NCBI RefSeq assembly: GCF_964199755.1 | Contig: NC_133896.1 | Location: 97,588,200-97,652,199, forward strand | Direction of reading: 5' to 3' | Length of the DNA stretch: 64,000 bases | Origin: Larus michahellis | Lineage: Eukaryota > Chordata > Aves > Charadriiformes > Laridae | Shown: piece by piece, positions 58,760 through 64,000 of the stretch | Layout: the number at the start of each line of letters is the position of its first letter | How positions within the stretch are numbered: position 1 is the stretch's first letter | Position numbers and translations under genes: made by a program | The notes under the pieces: generated by a model | The model's input: the letters and a program-made list of their open reading frames with translations, nothing else | The model's database searches: none | Told to the model about the DNA's origin: nothing

Positions 58760-61700
58760 GTTGAAAGCCTTAATCAAGGCTCAGCCTCCAACCTGGGAAA
58801 GCTATCATAGCTTTAGACCAACTTTTCCTCCACACTCCCCATCCTTCTCATCCTTGATCCACCTGTGGACTCTCCAACCTCCCGGCTAATGTCGTAATTT
58901 AAAGAGCTGAGGACTCCCAAAGTGAGCGCACATCTCCAGTGCTTACAGAAGAGTGCAGGTCAGGCATGTTGGGGGACTGAATGTCAAACGTCAGGAATCA
59001 GCAGAACTGCTGGTATCAAGGACTGGTGAGACCCCGACCAAGTGTACACAGGGTTGCAGCTCAACTTACCCTTATGCCAAAGTTGGTGCCGTGAGAAAGG
59101 GTCAGGATCCCCTTGGAAAACTACATCGATATAGCCACACACTTATGGAGATAATTACCTACTCTGGAGCGTTTTCTGTTTCCCCATGCCTGCTACAAAC
59201 TCAGCTCACAATGTAGCAATAAACCCTGACTTATCTGGGGCTTTGCAATGGGACAACATTGCATTTTTGTGGTGAGAAGCACTGCAGAGGAGGCAGCAGG
59301 AAAGGGGTCACCCATTGACACAAGGGCGATGTGAAAACACCTTCAGTCGTAGAAGCAGGGGATTTACTGCACTGTATTACTTGCCCGTCACCTCAAGCAT
59401 CCTATCTCTTGCCATGTGAAGACAATGCCCGCTTTATCATTCGCATCACAACTAAAGCCAGGGATCAGCATCAATGCAGTCAGAGCTACAGACAGAGGCC
59501 CTACTAAGCACAGAGCAAAAACTACCCCATGTCCTAGAGACTTCACACCACTGGCCAGAAAAGTTACTCCCTTTAGGCTGTCTGATACAGGCGACAACAA
59601 AATTTATCTAGCATCTACACCTTTTCCTATTTGCACAGAGGGGCAAAGCACGCTCCTGGGGGAGGAAAGCCCAGTGGATGGCTCTGCTGGGGGCTGACGC
59701 TGTGCGACCTGCAGGATGGGCAGCAAGCACCAGGCGATGCTGCTGACTCTGGTCTGGGCTCCACCACACCGAATCCCACACCAACGTGAGCCCAGTGTCA
59801 GGTTGTTCCCCTCCTTGTCAGCAACTGCAGCCAAGGAGAGCGCTGGGAGGGATGGGCAGTTCCCACCAGGAGCCATCATCGCCCAGGCACAGATGCGCCT
59901 GTGGCTAGTTTACATTAGTCAGGGCACTGTTTTTGTTTTTCCCTTCTCATCCTTTACAAACAAAAAAAAAAAAAACCAACCCAAAACTTGAAGTCTGAGG
60001 TTGAGGCTCTAATTGCCTCTTGGGTTAGGGAGAGGTCAGAGAAGAGGCAGATGCTGGGAAAGTGATGCTGGGCAAAAGCTCTGCGAGATGTCAAAGGGAA
60101 GCGGGGAATAAAGGTGGCAGAACAGAAAAGGCAGGAAAATTAAATTGAGATGAGGGGGGTCAAGAAAGAAGGTGAAATGGAGGAGCTGGGATTCTGGCTT
60201 ATTTCCTTACACTGCATTTGTCCCCACTGCTCCAGGGGCTGGGGAGGCACAGAGCAGGCAATGCCATGGCTCACCTGCTGCTCATGTGCCCAGGCTCAAG
60301 CCCTTGCCCTGTCTTCCTCAGAGGAAGGGCTGTCCCCTGGGACTGCCACATCTCAAGCAAATCTCTCCCTTCCCAGCTGCCACTCTCCCACTTTGTTGAA
60401 ACGTGGGTTACTCATGATAGCAGGAAAACGACGCCTGCTCTCACCAGAAACTCCATCCTGCTCCCAACACAAAAGTTTAATCAACAGATGTGCTTCCATA
60501 GTGTGCTCTGGTCCCAGTGAAACAACATTTTTCCACGGGGAAGAGAAGGATGCTCTCCTTCAAAGCTGTTTTCGCTGAGCTCTGCATTGCTTCCCCCAGC
60601 AGCTCTCGGCGAGCACATACACACAGCCAGCCCTCACTCCCCAACCACAGGACACCACCACGTTGACCAAAACAAGTATTTCACCATTGATGCAGCAGCA
60701 ACACTATAAATGCTGCATTCTACGCTACCTAATATCACCCTAGGGCCTCTCTGCAGCTGGCCCAGCGGTTAGTAACAGGCCCCAGGGAAGGAGGACCACA
60801 AATCACAGCAAAGGTGTGACACTGAGCTGCCCTGAAGAGACCGATCTCCCTTTTATTGTCTCTGTCTTGTGATGGGTCAGGCTTGCAACAGGGCAGACAA
60901 TAAATATCACAGCGTCCATTCATGCTGGTAACCACCAGATGAAACACTCCTCTCTCTGAAAGCAGAATCCATACAATATAAACCAAAGCACAGAGGAGTT
61001 GTACACCAGACAAACACCACCAGTCAGCATCTGCATGAAGCACCACAGGAGTGCCCGGGGAGCAGGGAGCATTTCAGTGTGTCTGTCAGCTACGGCCACC
61101 TCCAAACCAGGTCTCAAAAGCTCTTGTTCACAGAGTGGATCACAAGCCAGAAAGACAGCAGCTATGGATGCTTTTTGAGAGCAGCCCGCTTCTTTATACG
61201 CTTAAATATGAGACTACCTTCAAGTACCAATTAAAAAATAATTTTTAAAAGTCATCTTTGTCTAGGAACAATAGAAAAATCTTGTCCATGTCCAATTAGG
61301 AACAACAATAGAGTGAAACAAACACATAAACAAAAAAAAAAAACCCAAACCAGAAAAGCCCACAGAAACTGGGGGTGACACTGTTAAGCCCTCCTTGGGG
61401 GAAGTTGCAACGGGGAAATTTCCCTATTGGAGCAGAGCAAAGACTTGGGTAGCTTTCCTAGCTTTCGAGCCTTCTTCCAGTGTGTATTTGAGGAGCAGGG
61501 GCACCTATAACAGTTGCAGTAAAAAATTGACCATGCTGATATAAAATACAAGCCAGCGGCACAGCAGAAATACGTGCTAAAACAGCACATCCAGAAGATC
61601 CTAACAGAGGACTTGATTCTGCTGTCTCCAAAATCACCCTGATCTTTGCCATGACTTCAATGGGAGCAGGCCCAGAAACCGCATTAACAAGCGTGAGGCT

Positions 61701-62690
61701 AGTTTAACACAGTTGACATCAAAATCCAGAAGAGCATACAAAAGAGACAGGACAAAGTACTCGCCAGTAACGTCAATACAAAGTTTAATCCCCAGATGGC
61801 TGGCTTTAGAGACATCCCCATCACCACCATAAAGAGAAACTGCCTTCTAGTTTGCACTCCTTTCAGCAATGCCTTGTTGTTGGGATGCAAAAGAGCACAA
61901 GCCCATTTTTTCTTGTCCTTTGAAGATGGTATTTAAAAGTTGGGGTTATTTTCTCTCTTTTATAAATTGGGGAATAAATGGGAGTTTTTACTCTCCATAG
62001 CTGTCACTTAAATGCTTTTCACTAACAATAATCATTTTGGTTGCGGGAGCAGGTCAAAAGACTCTAGGACTCTCTGCTGGGACAAATTTCCCCTGGAAGA
62101 CATGTCACTACTCCAAAAAACACAAGAGGAAGCTCGAGGCCAGCAAAACAAAGGGACAGAAATGACTGCCCATAGAAAATGCTCCGGCTGGTGCCAAATG
62201 CCTAGGTGGGGTGCAGGGGCTCGGTGCAGAGTGCCAGCACCCAGACAGGCTGAGCCACAGCCCTCATTCGTGCTGTGACCAGCAGCCGCCGTGCTGCCCC
62301 AAAATCCCACGGGGCCCACCTGGAGATGAAAAATGATGGGGGACACACTCACAGCAGGGTCTTGGGATGGGTTACAGATTTCCCCTGGCTCAGAGGTAAA
62401 GAAGAGACTGTTGCCATCTCTTAGGTTTTTTTTCTTAAATATTATGTCTGCACGTCATTTGCCCCATTTATCATCCCAGCAATAAGCACGCCTCTCTGAA
62501 AATGATGTCCGGGTTGAGAACAGTGACCCAAACGCAGGCAGGAGATGGAGTAAGACCTCGCATCACCCGGCAGAGATGGGCAGGGCCCAGCACCTGGTTT
62601 CTCTGTCTCTGCAAGGGGATGCTCCAGGACAAAAAGATGGGAAACGCGCCACAGCGGCACCACGCTGCTGCCCCAGAGCCTGGGAAGGAA
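58760..62690. other. Upstream BOC region without recognisable genes
   Basis: Non-coding DNA with A-rich runs (59958-59975, 61330-61342). No repeat family, exon or RNA gene could be supported. Confidence 0.5.
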
Positions 62691-62698
62691 GGCTTACC

Positions 62699-63200
62699 TG
62701 CCTGCACCCCGGCTGGCCATCAGGACACGCTGGTGAGAGCCGTGGCCAGCACCTGCACCAGAGTTTCATGCGACCACAGTGGCAATGCCCGCCGGGCAGC
62801 ACTGCCCGCACACAGCACAGACCCATCGCTGGCTCCCTGCTGTTTGCCCGTGCCCGTTTACGCTTGCACCGGTGTCGAGAGAGCGAGCGCGAGCACACAG
62901 CCGGAGGCACCTCCCCGGGCCCTTCACACAATAAGCACCAGCAGCAATTCCAGCTGCAAAGTTTGCTTTCCTTGACGCACAGTTTACTTTCTCCATTCCC
63001 CCGCATCCCACCCCTGCCACTTACCCCTCAACTCCAAAAAGGCTCACTCAAACAGGCTTAAGCTTTAAACAAATAAGGGCTTGGAAAGCAGCAGCCTGCT
63101 CCCGTTTCCCTCCCCAACTACCCTTGCTCCCTCTCCCCCCGCCGCCTCCACCTCGGCGCAAGCAGAGCTGGCGAGCGCCGCGCAGGCATAGAAAACAAAC
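62699..63200 (-). promoter_or_regulatory. Candidate BOC CpG-rich promoter and non-coding first exon
   Basis: On the BOC strand a strong donor, GGCAG|GTAAGCC, lies at 62698/62699. The DNA just upstream of it (62860-63200 on the + strand) has many CpGs (GAGCGAGCGCGAGC, GGCGAGCGCCGCGCAGG). BOC genes have non-coding 5' exons, so this is a plausible first exon and promoter, but other donor-like sites exist (near 59070, 60277, 63027). Confidence 0.28.
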
Positions 63201-63710
63201 ACGTGGAGCAGAGCCAGCTGTGAAGTTGGATTTGGCACACGCTGTTTGCGAAAGGAATAAAAGCACATGGGAGAAGGGGGGAAGAAGGGGGGCAGAGAGG
63301 GGAGCTGGGGGCGCTTTACGAAGCCCTGGCACACGGCCACAGGAGGGTCAGCACATAGGGGTGCTAGTCTGGTGCCCTGCACGGATGCCCAGGGGAAAGA
63401 GGGGTCTAAAGCAACATTTCCCGAGCCATTTGGCATCACGCTCCCGCACCCCTTTCCTAGCGAGCCGGATTGGTTTTGCACGCACTTGCCCTCCCTTCCA
63501 GGCAGAATTAGTGTGTTCTGATGGAACACGTGAAAAATAAATACACTTTTACCTCCTGGGGCTTACAATTCTCCCCCTCTCTTCCTGAGGGTTTCTTATC
63601 CCCCATGCACACTATGCTCCAGTGCCCCGAAGCACCGGGAAATGCTGACCCAGCTTCCCCATCACCTCAGCTGAGGTTGCATACATCGGGGGCACGCATC
63701 CTCGTCATCT

Positions 63711-63733
63711 TTTTTTTTTTTTTTTTTTTTTTT
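63711..63733 (+). repeat. Poly-T run
   Basis: About 23 consecutive T followed by AAATTT. On the - strand this is a poly-A run that could be a retroposon tail, but no known element is recognisable beside it. Confidence 0.85.
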
Positions 63734-63972
63734 AAATTTCTTCTCTTCCCTCTCAACTGTCCCTGTCTGGAAGGGTTTCAGACAAAATATCCCTCCTTTT
63801 ACATCCAAGCTCCCAGGGGACATCAGCTTGGGTATTATTCTGCCCTCACCGTCCTGGTCTAGCTGTGGGAACGGCACTTGCGGGCTTTAGGAATGGATCA
63901 CCTATGGCCTTACATCAATGCCGCATCCACGCGGGTTTTCCTCCATCTCCCTCTTCTCCCAGTCATCCCCAA

Positions 63973-63990
63973 GCGAAACGAAACGAAACA
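63973..63990 (+). promoter_or_regulatory. ISRE-like (GAAAC)3 motif
   Basis: Three head-to-tail GAAAC units (GCGAAACGAAACGAAAC) match the GAAANNGAAA pattern of interferon regulatory factor sites. They may equally be a short pentanucleotide repeat cut by the window edge. Confidence 0.3.
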
Positions 63991-64000
63991 GAAGCTCATG

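Noticed and set aside
63711..63733. Poly-T run as the tail of a processed pseudogene on the - strand
   Set aside because: No recognisable coding sequence or target-site duplication is visible next to it.
1..64000. tRNA, rRNA, CRISPR or prokaryotic mobile elements
   Set aside because: I read for them and saw no cloverleaf, conserved rRNA block or spaced direct-repeat array. All structure present is that of a vertebrate nuclear locus.

Overview
The window is nuclear DNA from a bird. The evidence is several CR1 LINEs with the avian-type 3' end (octamer ATTCTATG repeats), compact spliced vertebrate genes, and the gene order CFAP44 next to BOC, which is also found at human 3q13.2. I cannot name the species. 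There is no prokaryotic, phage or CRISPR content, and I found no convincing undescribed system.

Left part (1-22790, AT-rich): the 3' two thirds of CFAP44 on the + strand. Eighteen exons can be joined with consistent GT/AG sites and reading phase from 231 to a stop codon at 22788-22790. They give 1127 residues: the last part of the WD-repeat region, then a long, highly charged coiled-coil tail. The 5' part of the gene lies left of the window. The introns hold three CR1 copies (one very old), a 13-bp polypyrimidine minisatellite and an unidentified GC-richer insert.

Middle (22791-24796): a tail-to-tail junction of about 2 kb between the two stop codons. It holds the 3' UTRs and candidate poly(A) signals of both genes.

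Right part (24797-50040, GC-richer): the complete coding region of BOC, the Hedgehog co-receptor, on the - strand. Eighteen coding exons with perfect phase give 1106 residues: signal peptide, four Ig domains, three fibronectin III domains, a transmembrane segment and a cytoplasmic tail. One intron of about 8.4 kb (40962-49315) separates the Ig1 exon from the rest. A relatively intact CR1 3' end sits antisense in the intron before the transmembrane exon.

Far right (50130-64000): the 5' non-coding side of BOC. It has two CR1 fragments, CT/GA-rich low-complexity DNA, candidate conserved regulatory elements around 57.5-58.05 kb, and a CpG-rich segment at 62.7-63.2 kb that may be a BOC promoter with a first non-coding exon. 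The two genes do not share a pathway in an operon sense. CFAP44 acts in the motile axoneme and BOC at the plasma membrane in Hedgehog reception and axon guidance; their neighbourhood is conserved synteny.
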